A stretch of 13,902 bases of DNA from Dehalococcoidia bacterium UBA2158 (GTDB lineage: Bacteria > Chloroflexota > Dehalococcoidia > Lucifugimonadales > UBA3495). The translations under genes were made by a program, and so were the position numbers. The stretch lies in NCBI GenBank assembly GCA_002328185.1, contig DCWQ01000011.1, positions 1 to 13,902 on the forward strand, read 5' to 3'. The notes beneath the pieces are model-generated. The model was not told the DNA's origin. It did no database searches and saw only the letters and a list, made by a program, of their open reading frames with translations. Below, in pieces: positions 1 through 5,891 of this stretch (position 1 is its first letter; each line of letters starts with the position of its first letter).

Positions 1-61
1 GGCGGACTTAAAATCCGCTACCTTTGCGGGTGTGTGGGTTCGAGTCCCTCTCCCGGCACCA
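1..61 (+). tRNA. tRNA-Leu(UAA), 5' part outside window
   Basis: Only the anticodon arm through the 3' CCA is present. The anticodon stem GCGGA (2-6) pairs perfectly with TCCGC (14-18), and loop 7-13 shows anticodon TAA at 9-11. A long variable arm (ACC/GGT pairing around 20-32) marks a class II tRNA, here leucine. The T loop is TTCGAGT (39-45), and the acceptor 3' strand TCCCGGC is followed by ACCA, so CCA is encoded. The T stem GTGGG/CCCTC has one T-T mismatch. The gene is followed at once by a terminator and then by a convergent integrase, which is the usual layout of an attL site where an element entered the tRNA 3' end. Confidence 0.93.
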
Positions 62-89
62 AAATTCTAGGCACGAAGAAGCCCTCTGG
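55..89 (+). repeat. Left member of tRNA-end direct repeat (attL candidate)
   Basis: GGCACCA (55-61), a 7-nt gap, then a 21-nt block (69-89) ending in GCCCTCTGG. The same arrangement with the same 7-nt gap occurs at 5760-5794, and the 21-nt blocks differ at one base. The similarity continues weakly through both terminator tails. It is either an att duplication or a shared tRNA 3'-flank design in this genome. Confidence 0.6.
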
Positions 90-115
90 TTGTCACCAGA
101 GGGCTTTATTCTTTT
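79..115 (+). terminator. Rho-independent terminator after tRNA-Leu
   Basis: Perfect 10-bp stem AGCCCTCTGG (80-89) / CCAGAGGGCT (96-105) with a 6-nt loop, followed by the T-rich tract TTATTCTTTT. It ends the tRNA transcript. A near copy of its left arm and of the bases before it occurs at 5774-5794. Confidence 0.9.
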
Positions 116-129
116 CCGTTTAGTGTGTT

Positions 130-151
130 TTGACAGCCAAGTTGACAGCCA
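130..151 (+). repeat. Two direct repeats TTGACAGCCA, 12-bp spacing
   Basis: TTGACAGCCA occurs at 130-139 and again at 142-151, one copy every 12 bp, between the integrase stop codon and the tRNA terminator. Short direct repeats in this position are typical arm-type binding sites of tyrosine integrases. The core TTGA-A-C resembles the right-end repeats at 5573-5604. The binding role is inferred. Confidence 0.55.
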
Positions 152-167
152 CCAGACCAGGGGCGCC

Positions 168-1298
168 CTATCCCGTCAGTACTTTGCCCATCTTATTTGC
201 TGTCTCCCTTCGAGCTTCCTGAAATATGTGGGCATATCGATTCAACGTCATTGCAATCGTACTGTGCCCTAGTGTCTCCATAACTTCCCGCGATGGAACC
301 CCCTGAGAAATCATCAGACTCGCACAAGCATGCCTTAGGTCATGGAACCTTTGCCTGGGCAATCCAACACTTTCTAATATGCGGTAAAACCTAGCCCTAA
401 CTATTCTGTCACTCAATGGTCTGCCGTACGAATCAGTAAAGACCAAGTCCGAACTCTCTCATTTATCACCGGCAACTAGCATCTCACCAATTTGCTTGCC
501 TTTGCGCTCTCTAAGTGAACTTATGACTATGTCCGACAATGCTAGAGTTCTCCGGCTACGAATGGTTTTAGGCTCTACGAAACGGAATTCCCCATCGATG
601 CGCTGCAGGGTCTTCCGCACAGTGCATTGGCTCTTTCCAAAATCGATATCCTCCCATGACAAGCCTAATACCTCCGCCTGTCGTAACCCTGTCGCTATCG
701 CTAATAGGTAAAGAGCCTCGAGACGTTCTCCTGCTATCGTTTTGACGAACAAGCGAGCTTCGCTTGGGTCAAAAGGGTTTATTTCCGGTTGCTCGACTTT
801 AGGGATGTCGGCCAATTTGGCGACGTTACGGGCTATAATCCCCCACTTTTCAGCCCGGCCCAGTGCACTGCGAAGAACCGCATGGACGTATTGGACTCTT
901 CTAGGAGATAGCCCGTCGTTCAGCTTCGAGTTGATGAGCTTCTGAACATCACGAGGAGTCAACTTCGACAGACGTATCCGACCTAGCGACGGTTCTAAGT
1001 GAATCCTCACAATTTCCGCATACGACTGGTAAGTTCTAAGGCGCACCTTAGGTTTAACGGATTCCCTTAGCCAGTCAGATAAGAACTCTCTAACAGTTAG
1101 CCTGTCGGACTGGAAAGAAAGCTCTTTTCTGTGTGCATCCAGCGCCATATTGAGTTTCTCGTGGACCTCTTTCCTGGTCTTGGCGTACATAGACTTGCGA
1201 TTACGTTTGCCGTCTAGCCATCCCAGGTCTACAACACCGGCCCACCTGCCATCGGAGCGTTTGTAAATACTGCCTTCCCAGGAACCTCTCTTAGCCAT
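168..1298 (-). pseudogene. int: Tyrosine integrase with in-frame TGA
   Basis: Phage-type tyrosine recombinase that would be 376 aa. The N-terminus has an AP2-like arm-binding region (about 1-60), followed by a SAM-like core-binding domain (about 65-150) and the catalytic domain. Visible catalytic residues are R206 in ATGLRQAE, K244 in EPKTIR, H319 and R322 in HDLRH, H345 in LGHS and the nucleophile Y355 in NRYAH. Codon 280 is TGA (459-461), and the frame then continues unbroken to the TAG at 168, so the fault is a single nonsense change (from CGA or TGG, for example) and not a frameshift. The first fragment (459-1298) lacks HxxR and the tyrosine and should be inactive. TGA is the real stop of the DinB gene at 8610, so recoding is unlikely. 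The start ATG at 1298 has AGAGG about 8 nt upstream. The gene lies 12 bp after the 1311-2105 gene, so they are probably co-transcribed. Confidence 0.9.
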
Positions 1299-1310
1299 TT
1301 GGAATCCTCT

Positions 1311-2105
1311 CTATCCTTGTTCTGACATCGGTAAGAGTGGCATGAATGTTTCCCCTGTGCCGCCACCGATGTAGTAGTCGATCCGATGCCCATAGCGTGA
1401 TTTCTGAGCCCGTGCTGACCGCGTTGTCACTGTCTGTGCCTGCTCGAAGGCTTCCCTATATGGACCACCATGCCAGACCTGGTAGCGGATGACGTTGTCC
1501 CCTATCTCCCTCAAAACACGATTGTTATCTACCATGCCCTCGGCTTTCGCTTGGGCAGCTAATTTAGCAGCCCACACCGGCGGTTTTTGTAGCCTGTCCT
1601 GATACCGTAGAAGGTAGTCCACGAGTAGGTGGTCTTCGACGTACTTTCGCAAGTCTGCAGGTTTCCATTCAGCCTTCCGCTGCTCTAATTCGTCATGCTG
1701 CAGCATGAGGGACAGCGCTTGCTCGGTCTCTAGCCCGCCCGCCCGAAGGGCCCCAACATCCCATTCGACTTCAGGTAGGTCTGCCAAGACTGTCTGTATG
1801 GTCCGCTCCAGACCACCTGGAGCGGCAGCATCTGAAGACCAATGGTCTCCACCAATCTCCTTCGCCCCTGCGACTGCAGCCTGAGCAACGGTCTGTTCAT
1901 GCTGAGTGTCAACCACAAAATCCAACTGCCCAGTCTCAAGCAGCCCTCTAATCTTCCGGACTGTATCTTTCGCGTGTGAACCGTCTGGGTTAGTGATTTG
2001 ATAGATGCTCTCCCCATTCCTTAAGCGCTGAACAATCTGAGTCACCTCATCAACCGAAAGACGGATCTTCAGGTCACGTAATCTGGCAACAGGCGTGCTG
2101 TCCAT
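1311..2105 (-). CDS. Unrecognised 264-aa protein with N-terminal HTH-like region
   Basis: I do not recognise this family. Residues about 15-58 look like a helix-turn-helix: SVDEVTQIVQRLRNGESIYQ, then a turn, then KDTVRKIRGLL. The rest is mostly helical and charged, with a Trp/Tyr-rich C-terminal third (QVWHGG, RIDYYIGGG). There is no signal peptide or membrane segment, so it is probably a cytoplasmic DNA-binding protein. The stop is 12 bp from the integrase start on the same strand, and the 5' end diverges from the excisionase-like gene across a 115-bp region with repeats. This suggests an element-encoded regulator or integration accessory factor. The start ATG at 2105 has only a weak AAGGCG upstream. 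Confidence 0.72.
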   Translation of the reverse strand: MDSTPVARLRDLKIRLSVDEVTQIVQRLRNGESIYQITNPDGSHAKDTVRKIRGLLETGQLDFVVDTQHEQTVAQAAVAGAKEIGGDHWSSDAAAPGGLERTIQTVLADLPEVEWDVGALRAGGLETEQALSLMLQHDELEQRKAEWKPADLRKYVEDHLLVDYLLRYQDRLQKPPVWAAKLAAQAKAEGMVDNNRVLREIGDNVIRYQVWHGGPYREAFEQAQTVTTRSARAQKSRYGHRIDYYIGGGTGETFMPLLPMSEQG

Positions 2106-2220
2106 ATAATCGCCTTATCTATTAGTCTATTCGTCGTTTTAACTGATTTATTAGTCGTATATTATGTTTGTAATGGTACTAACGAATCCTAGAAATGTCC
2201 ATAGTACCAGGAGGATATGT
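2106..2220. promoter_or_regulatory. Divergent control region with repeated operators
   Basis: This 115-bp AT-rich spacer separates the integrase operon (minus) from the excisionase/replication operon (plus). It holds TATTAGTC at 2120-2127, TATTCGTC at 2128-2135 and TATTAGTC at 2149-2156 as direct repeats. An inverted repeat TGGTACT (2174-2180) / AGTACCA (2203-2209) with a 22-bp spacer ends against the AGGAGG ribosome site of the plus-strand gene. -10-like AT hexamers (TATATT, TATTAT) occur at 2158-2164. Control by one of the element's HTH proteins is inferred. Confidence 0.5.
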
Positions 2221-2409
2221 ATGGAAACTGAACGACAGCCCAGGCTCCTCTACAAGATAGTTGAAGCCGCCCAAGTGACCGGGTATTCACGGAGCTTCAT
2301 TTACCAAGCTATCAACAAAGGCGAGCTAAGGGTCATTCGTAAAGGCAAAACAGTCCGTGTAGGAGCAGACGACCTAACAAACTGGATTAACGAGCACGGC
2401 ACCGAGTAA
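2221..2409 (+). CDS. Excisionase/MerR-type HTH DNA-binding protein
   Basis: 62-aa protein that starts METERQPRLLYKIVEAAQVT. It has the excisionase-family winged-helix pattern: an N-terminal helix with EAAQVTGYSRSFIYQAI as helix-turn-helix (about 14-30), then the wing GELRVIRKGKTVRV and a closing helix DDLTNWINEHG. Such proteins act as recombination directionality factors or as element repressors/activators. The start at ATG 2221 is chosen because AGGAGG at 2210-2215 lies 5 bp upstream; an in-frame upstream ATG at 2194 has no such site. The downstream replication gene begins 7 bp after the stop, so the two form an operon. Specific Xis function is inferred from its place in an integrase-bearing element. 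Confidence 0.85.
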   Translation: METERQPRLLYKIVEAAQVTGYSRSFIYQAINKGELRVIRKGKTVRVGADDLTNWINEHGTE

Positions 2410-2416
2410 CGCTGCC

Positions 2417-4243
2417 ATGCCTATCAAGTCCGACACGCCATTGGTGGTAGCCCTTCAGCTAGCGGACCGAGGATGGTCCGTTATGCCACTCTGCTGGCCT
2501 AAGCCCGACGGCTCATGTGCCTGCCCGAGGGGCCACGGTAAGAAGAATACCGGCAAGGCACCGTTGACGCCGAGGGGGGTCAAGGACGCGACAAGGGATA
2601 GGGCGGTCATAGAAGGGTGGTGGGCAGAATGGCCAAGCGCGAACGTTGGAGTGGCGCTCGCTTCTTCAGGCTTGGTGGCCATTGACTGCGACTCTCTCGA
2701 GGCACTCCAAGAAGCCTCCGGACTTGGGCTTACACCCACCATATGCAGGAATAGCCATTGGCCGGCGTACATCTACCTGGCTAAAGACGACACGCCTAAG
2801 AGTCGACTGATTCACTGGGGTACGTCGAACAAGATTGACCTACTTGCTAATGGATATCTAGTTGTGCATGGCAAGCACCAGAGCGGGCGAACCGTCTATC
2901 TCGAATGGGATGATGTCGCCCCCCTACCACAGTGGGTATCGAACGCGTTACACAGCAAGGTGGAAACGACTGCCGAGATATCCGAGGTGTCCAACGATGC
3001 GCCACCGGTCATCTTATCGACCATTGGGAAGGACATCTGGTATGGCCGAGTGGCGGTAGATGGCGAAGACGGTCGCGTGAGGGCGATCGACCAGGTAAGT
3101 AATATTGACCGCTCAGAGACGTTATTCCAATTAGGAATCGAGCTCTCAAAGGCGAACGCGTCAAACCACACCATCGTGGATGCCTTGGCTGAAAGGGACG
3201 AGGCACTGGGCTATGACAAGTACACCGACCGGGAGGATGAACTGGAGTACCACAGAATTGCACAGAAGGTCGGTCAGTCGTCCCAAAACCTAACCTCGGA
3301 TATAAAGGACTACCCATCGGGAGTTAGGTTGCCTAGCTATAACGCTGGAGACCTTAAACGCCGGGCGTTATCTGACCCAAGTCCGGCTCTCACAATGCTT
3401 CCGTTCTTAGGCCAACATGAATCGTCGCCCTTCATTGTTGGAGCTGCACACCTGCTCTCCGCCTATCCGAAGGCAGGAAAGACTGAACTGCTCTGTAGGT
3501 TAGCGTCCGAATGGGGCACTTGTGGATATAAGGTCCGATACTTCTCCGAAGAGTCGATGCGAATCTGGCAAGCTAGATTAAAGTTGGCTCACGGTGGATT
3601 CGACGATGTGACGATAGTGGATGCCCTGGGAGCTGGTCGTCATTTGATTGTGGCTGATATAGCTCGCAGTGACTTTGATGTCATTGTGATAGATACGATG
3701 AAACTCCTGATGATGGAAAACGAGAACGATAACGGCCAGATAAACATGGCCCTTACACCACTGGTAGCAGCGTGCCGACCGTCAAACAAGACCCTCGTTA
3801 TTGCTCATCACACCCGGAAAGGTGGTGGTTCAGGAGGAGAAGCTGCTGCAGGAGGCTATCAATTCTTCGGTGGCGTGGATGTTGGTCTAGAGCTAGAAAG
3901 AGTAGGCCAACCCACAAACCGAAGAAAACTACACGGCGTGGGGCATATCTTGAACGTCCCTGAGCTTTTGTACGAAAGATCAGGCGATGGGAAATTCTCA
4001 TTTCTGGGTCATGCTGACCAGTTAGCGCCGCAGGCAATAGCTACTCGCCTAGAACAGGTACTTACAAAAGACTTCCAAGCAACCAATGACTTAAGGCTTG
4101 GACTCACAACTCCACGGCCATCAGCAGACCAGATGTTAAAGGTGTTGCGCGAGATGGCTGAAGAGAATTCAGTCGAACGCCTCCCTCCGCTATCGGAAGG
4201 GAATAAGCCTGGGGTGACCTATAAATGGCGACGAGCAACCTAA
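2417..4243 (+). CDS. Primase-polymerase / RecA-fold ATPase fusion (replication protein)
   Basis: 608-aa protein with two domains. Residues about 8-175 match the bifunctional primase/polymerase (archaeo-eukaryotic type) of plasmids and prophages. They show a Cys/His cluster (C26, C34, C36, H40) before GKAPL, the WWAEWPSANVGVA stretch, the metal-binding pair D90/D92 in AIDCDS, and H154 in VVHGKHQSGR. Residues about 310-540 are an AAA_25/RepA-like helicase ATPase with Walker A AYPKAGKTE (349-357), Walker B DVIVIDT (421-427) and sensor-like AHHTRKGG (463-470). It probably primes and unwinds the element's own origin. The start ATG 2417 has no good ribosome site but lies 7 bp after the upstream stop, which suggests translational coupling. 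The C-terminal 60 residues may form a small winged domain; I cannot name it. Confidence 0.88.
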   Translation: MPIKSDTPLVVALQLADRGWSVMPLCWPKPDGSCACPRGHGKKNTGKAPLTPRGVKDATRDRAVIEGWWAEWPSANVGVALASSGLVAIDCDSLEALQEASGLGLTPTICRNSHWPAYIYLAKDDTPKSRLIHWGTSNKIDLLANGYLVVHGKHQSGRTVYLEWDDVAPLPQWVSNALHSKVETTAEISEVSNDAPPVILSTIGKDIWYGRVAVDGEDGRVRAIDQVSNIDRSETLFQLGIELSKANASNHTIVDALAERDEALGYDKYTDREDELEYHRIAQKVGQSSQNLTSDIKDYPSGVRLPSYNAGDLKRRALSDPSPALTMLPFLGQHESSPFIVGAAHLLSAYPKAGKTELLCRLASEWGTCGYKVRYFSEESMRIWQARLKLAHGGFDDVTIVDALGAGRHLIVADIARSDFDVIVIDTMKLLMMENENDNGQINMALTPLVAACRPSNKTLVIAHHTRKGGGSGGEAAAGGYQFFGGVDVGLELERVGQPTNRRKLHGVGHILNVPELLYERSGDGKFSFLGHADQLAPQAIATRLEQVLTKDFQATNDLRLGLTTPRPSADQMLKVLREMAEENSVERLPPLSEGNKPGVTYKWRRAT

Positions 4244-4275
4244 CCTCCGATGGTACCTTCTTAGTATCGGAGGTT
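4242..4275 (+). terminator. Perfect 10-bp inverted repeat at the end of the replication gene
   Basis: AACCTCCGAT (4242-4251) pairs fully with ATCGGAGGTT (4266-4275) around a 14-nt loop and overlaps the TAA stop. There is no T tract after it (GGGCCTATG follows), so it may be an intercistronic mRNA-stabilising hairpin or an operator, not a true intrinsic terminator. Confidence 0.5.
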
Positions 4276-4361
4276 GGGCCTATGAGAAAGGGGCAGGGGG
4301 TACCCTCGGGTCCCATACGGGGCGAAGGTACTGGTGGGGTAGTGGGGGGCTCAGCCAGAAC

Positions 4362-4598
4362 ATGACCATTCCACGACAACTAGTCCTTGGGGAAGTTATT
4401 GGGAAGAAAAAGGCAAAAGACCAGCCGAAACCCCGTCCGGTGTCTCCAGGTCGTCCAAGGCGAGAAGTTGACGTAGAACTGCTTAAGGAGCTACGGGATA
4501 GAGGTTATGGCTTCAAGCGGATTGCTGGCGAATATACCCGGGCCACCGGTGAGTACATCTCCCATGCGACCGTCAGAGCGCGATTGGCCGATGCCTAG
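4362..4598 (+). CDS. Small resolvase-type HTH protein
   Basis: 78-aa basic protein. The N-terminal 35 residues are Lys/Pro-rich and probably flexible. Then comes GRPRREVD, which resembles the linker before the C-terminal HTH of serine resolvases/invertases (Hin type), followed by ELLKELRDRGYGFKRIAGEY and SHATVRARL as the two HTH helices. No serine-recombinase catalytic domain is present, so it is a stand-alone DNA-binding module and not an enzyme. It lies 118 bp after the replication gene behind a G-rich leader. A role in copy control or transcription inside the element is inferred. The ribosome site is weak. Confidence 0.65.
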   Translation: MTIPRQLVLGEVIGKKKAKDQPKPRPVSPGRPRREVDVELLKELRDRGYGFKRIAGEYTRATGEYISHATVRARLADA

Positions 4599-4620
4599 CT
4601 CTTAGCCTGGAACTTTGGAA

Positions 4621-4769
4621 TATAATTTCGGGCATATCAGGGTTCGACGATTAGGCCGGTAGGTGGTCAGGATGCAGTCAACCCTAGAGGCTCAACAGGT
4701 ACTGCGCTAGTGAGTACTGAAATCAAAGCCTGGGTGAGCGCTTATCTTGAAACAAGGAAGCTATAAGCA
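4621..4769 (+). promoter_or_regulatory. -10 box and structured leader of the CDF exporter gene
   Basis: A consensus TATAAT lies at 4621-4626, but I see no good -35. The leader can fold into two stems. The first is AGGGTT-C-GAC (4639-4648) with GTCAACCCT (4677-4685), nine pairs with one bulged C, enclosing GGCC/GGTC. The second is AGGCT (4688-4692) with AGCCT (4727-4731), enclosing GTACT (4699-4703) / AGTAC (4713-4717). AAGGAAG (4754-4760) is the ribosome site for ATG 4770. A metal-responsive leader is plausible from the gene it precedes, but I cannot match it to a known riboswitch consensus. Confidence 0.4.
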
Positions 4770-5489
4770 ATGGACAGTTGCTGCCAGGACAAGAGCCGCG
4801 AGATAGACCGCCTGCGGGAGCGGCAGTCCAAGGTTTTGTGGATTGTATTAGGGATCAACGTCTGCATGTTTGCTCTAGAGGTAACTGTCGGGCTGTTGTC
4901 TGGTTCAACAGCGCTCTTAGCTGATTCGCTGGATATGCTTGGTGATGCCCTGGTTTACGGGTTTAGCCTGTACGTAGTTGGGCGTAGCGATAGGTGGAAG
5001 GCTGGCGCCGCCTTGCTGAAAGGGGTCTTAATGGCGGGAATCGGCGCGATGGTGCTGGTCCAGGTCGGCATCAGTTTGCTGATTCCAGAACTCCCTGACA
5101 TCCGGATGATGGCAATCACCGGGCTAGTAGCACTGGTGGCCAACGGGACCTGTTTATTGCTGCTCACCCGACACAGTGCCGATGATTTGAATATGCGTTC
5201 TACTTGGTTGTGTTCCCGCAATGACATTATTGCGAATGTAGGTGTAGTGGCAGCGGCGGCTGGAGTGTTCATCGTCAGTTCACCGTGGCCAGACCTAGTT
5301 GTAGCTCTAGCAATTTCCGCCGTATTTATGAAGTCGTCGGTTTACGTTGTCCAACAGGCGGTAACCACACTGCGCAGTACCGAACGACAAGAGACCCACA
5401 TAGAGCCTAGCCAGTCTGTTGCGTTTTTGCTCAGTAGTTGCCCGGCGAACACCTGCCCGGCGAATGCGTGTCGCTGTCGGGCTATTTGA
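4770..5489 (+). CDS. CDF-family cation efflux protein, short form
   Basis: 239-aa inner-membrane protein of the cation diffusion facilitator superfamily, which exports divalent metals (Zn, Co, Ni, Cd, Fe or Mn) in exchange for protons. Six membrane segments are visible at about 22-44, 47-70, 78-104, 112-133, 152-171 and 173-198. TM2 carries ADSLDMLGDA (51-60) and TM5 carries RNDIIAN (150-156), the metal-site positions of the family. The N-terminus begins MDSCC, a possible metal-binding Cys pair. The usual C-terminal ferredoxin-like metal-binding domain is missing, as in a known short subfamily. In its place is an unusual tail with a tandem CPAN(T/A) repeat and five Cys (224-236). It is probably cargo of the element. 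The exact metal cannot be read from the sequence. Confidence 0.87.
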   Translation: MDSCCQDKSREIDRLRERQSKVLWIVLGINVCMFALEVTVGLLSGSTALLADSLDMLGDALVYGFSLYVVGRSDRWKAGAALLKGVLMAGIGAMVLVQVGISLLIPELPDIRMMAITGLVALVANGTCLLLLTRHSADDLNMRSTWLCSRNDIIANVGVVAAAAGVFIVSSPWPDLVVALAISAVFMKSSVYVVQQAVTTLRSTERQETHIEPSQSVAFLLSSCPANTCPANACRCRAI

Positions 5490-5572
5490 ACCTTTCCGTC
5501 AACTCTTAATAGGCCGTTGACAATGAGATCTCCTACCGCTGGAGCCAGGAGGTTTCGGCGATGGGCAACATT

Positions 5573-5608
5573 TTGATAACCGAATTGATAACGAACTTGG
5601 TAACACTA
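5573..5608 (+). repeat. Three direct repeats at exact 12-bp spacing (arm sites or iterons)
   Basis: TTGATAAC at 5573-5580, TTGATAAC at 5585-5592 and TTGGTAAC at 5597-5604 form a 12-bp ladder. The core resembles the left-end TTGACAGC pair, which has the same 12-bp spacing. Either integrase arm sites or replication iterons would fit. The repeats also lie inside a 32-codon ORF (5561-5659) with AGGAGG 8 bp before its ATG. The ORF's Leu-Ile-Thr repeats are probably a by-product of the DNA repeats. Confidence 0.6.
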
Positions 5609-5624
5609 TCTGACACAGCAAGAC

Positions 5625-5673
5625 ATTTAGTCACGAACGCTTGCATGAAAATATTCTAGCGTTTGGACTAAAT
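5625..5673. repeat. Large imperfect palindrome near the right end of the element
   Basis: ATTTAGTC (5625-5632) pairs perfectly with GACTAAAT (5666-5673). After one bulged A (5633), CGAACGCT (5634-5641) pairs with AGCGTTTG (5658-5665) with one G-U. The 16-pair stem encloses a 16-nt AT-rich loop. No T tract follows, so a simple terminator is unlikely. A replication, transfer or recombination structure is possible. Confidence 0.6.
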
Positions 5674-5703
5674 CACGCCTGATAGCACTAATCAGAACGA
5701 CTC

Positions 5704-5766
5704 GCACCAGACTCAAAAACCGGTAGGGGTTACCCTGTGTCAGTTCGACTCTGACCTTCGGCACCA
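5704..5766 (+). pseudogene. Truncated tRNA-Leu(CAA) 3' fragment (attR candidate)
   Basis: From GCACCAGACTCAAAA onward this reads as the 3' two thirds of a tRNA-Leu with anticodon CAA at 5714-5716. It has a long variable arm (GGG/CCC), a perfect T stem GTCAG/CTGAC around TTCGACT, and the acceptor strand CTTCGGC plus ACCA. Two of five anticodon-stem pairs are broken (CCAGA/ACCGG), and no 5' strand GCCGAAG or D arm lies upstream, so it cannot make a tRNA. A 3' tRNA fragment in this position is the hallmark of an attachment site. The isoacceptor differs from the UAA gene at 1-61, so a single recent integration does not explain both ends. Confidence 0.7.
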
Positions 5767-5785
5767 CGTTTTCAGGCACGAAAAA

Positions 5786-5818
5786 GCCCTCTGGCTGCAT
5801 GTCAGAGGGCCTTTCTTT
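5786..5818 (+). terminator. Rho-independent terminator after the tRNA fragment
   Basis: GCCCTCTG (5786-5793) / CAGAGGGC (5803-5810) with a 9-nt loop, then CTTTCTTTT. Its left arm and the 12 bases before it match those of the terminator at 79-115 at all but one position. Confidence 0.85.
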
Positions 5819-5830
5819 TGCCGACCATCA

Positions 5831-5891
5831 GCCAACGTTGACCAAAAGGTTATTGCTAAAAAACTGAAACACTCCGTTTCAAAACGTTGGC
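5831..5891. repeat. Nested inverted repeats
   Basis: GCCAACGTT (5831-5839) / AACGTTGGC (5883-5891) form a 9-bp outer pair. Inside it TGAAAC (5865-5870) / GTTTCA (5876-5881) forms a tight hairpin with a 5-nt loop. The pair lies just outside the right tRNA-like end. CAGCCAACGTTGAC here resembles CAGCCAAGTTGAC at 134-146. No function is assigned. Confidence 0.45.

Larger units (their letters stand above)
62..5766. mobile_element. Putative small integrative element in tRNA-Leu
   Basis: The interval starts at a tRNA-Leu 3' end and finishes at a second, truncated tRNA-Leu 3' end in the same orientation. It carries a tyrosine integrase next to the tRNA, an excisionase-like HTH gene, a primase-polymerase/ATPase replication protein, small DNA-binding proteins and a metal exporter. 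Direct repeats with 12-bp spacing sit inside both ends (130-151 and 5573-5608), and a large palindrome lies next to the right end. No conjugation, relaxase or capsid genes are visible, so if it moves it is a self-integrating but transfer-defective element. Boundaries are inferred: GGCACCA, 7 nt, then 20 of 21 matching bases recur at both ends, but the tRNA bodies differ in anticodon. Confidence 0.65.

Noticed and set aside
459..461. TGA recoded as an amino acid in the integrase
   Set aside because: The DinB-family gene ends with TGA at 8610-8612 at the expected family length, and no other gene here needs TGA read-through.
2455..2772. Minus-strand ORF of 105 aa within the replication gene
   Set aside because: It is antisense to conserved PrimPol residues and has no start signal.
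4633..4760. tmRNA start or known NiCo/Mn riboswitch
   Set aside because: GGTTCGACG resembles a tmRNA 5' end, but no tRNA-like 3' domain or tag frame follows, and the conserved riboswitch cores I know are not visible.
5561..5659. 32-codon ORF with AGGAGG upstream
   Set aside because: Its repetitive peptide is explained by the 12-bp DNA repeats, and it ends inside the palindrome. I kept it only as a note.
5704..5766. Functional tRNA-Leu(CAA)
   Set aside because: There is no 5' acceptor strand or D arm upstream, and two anticodon-stem pairs are broken.
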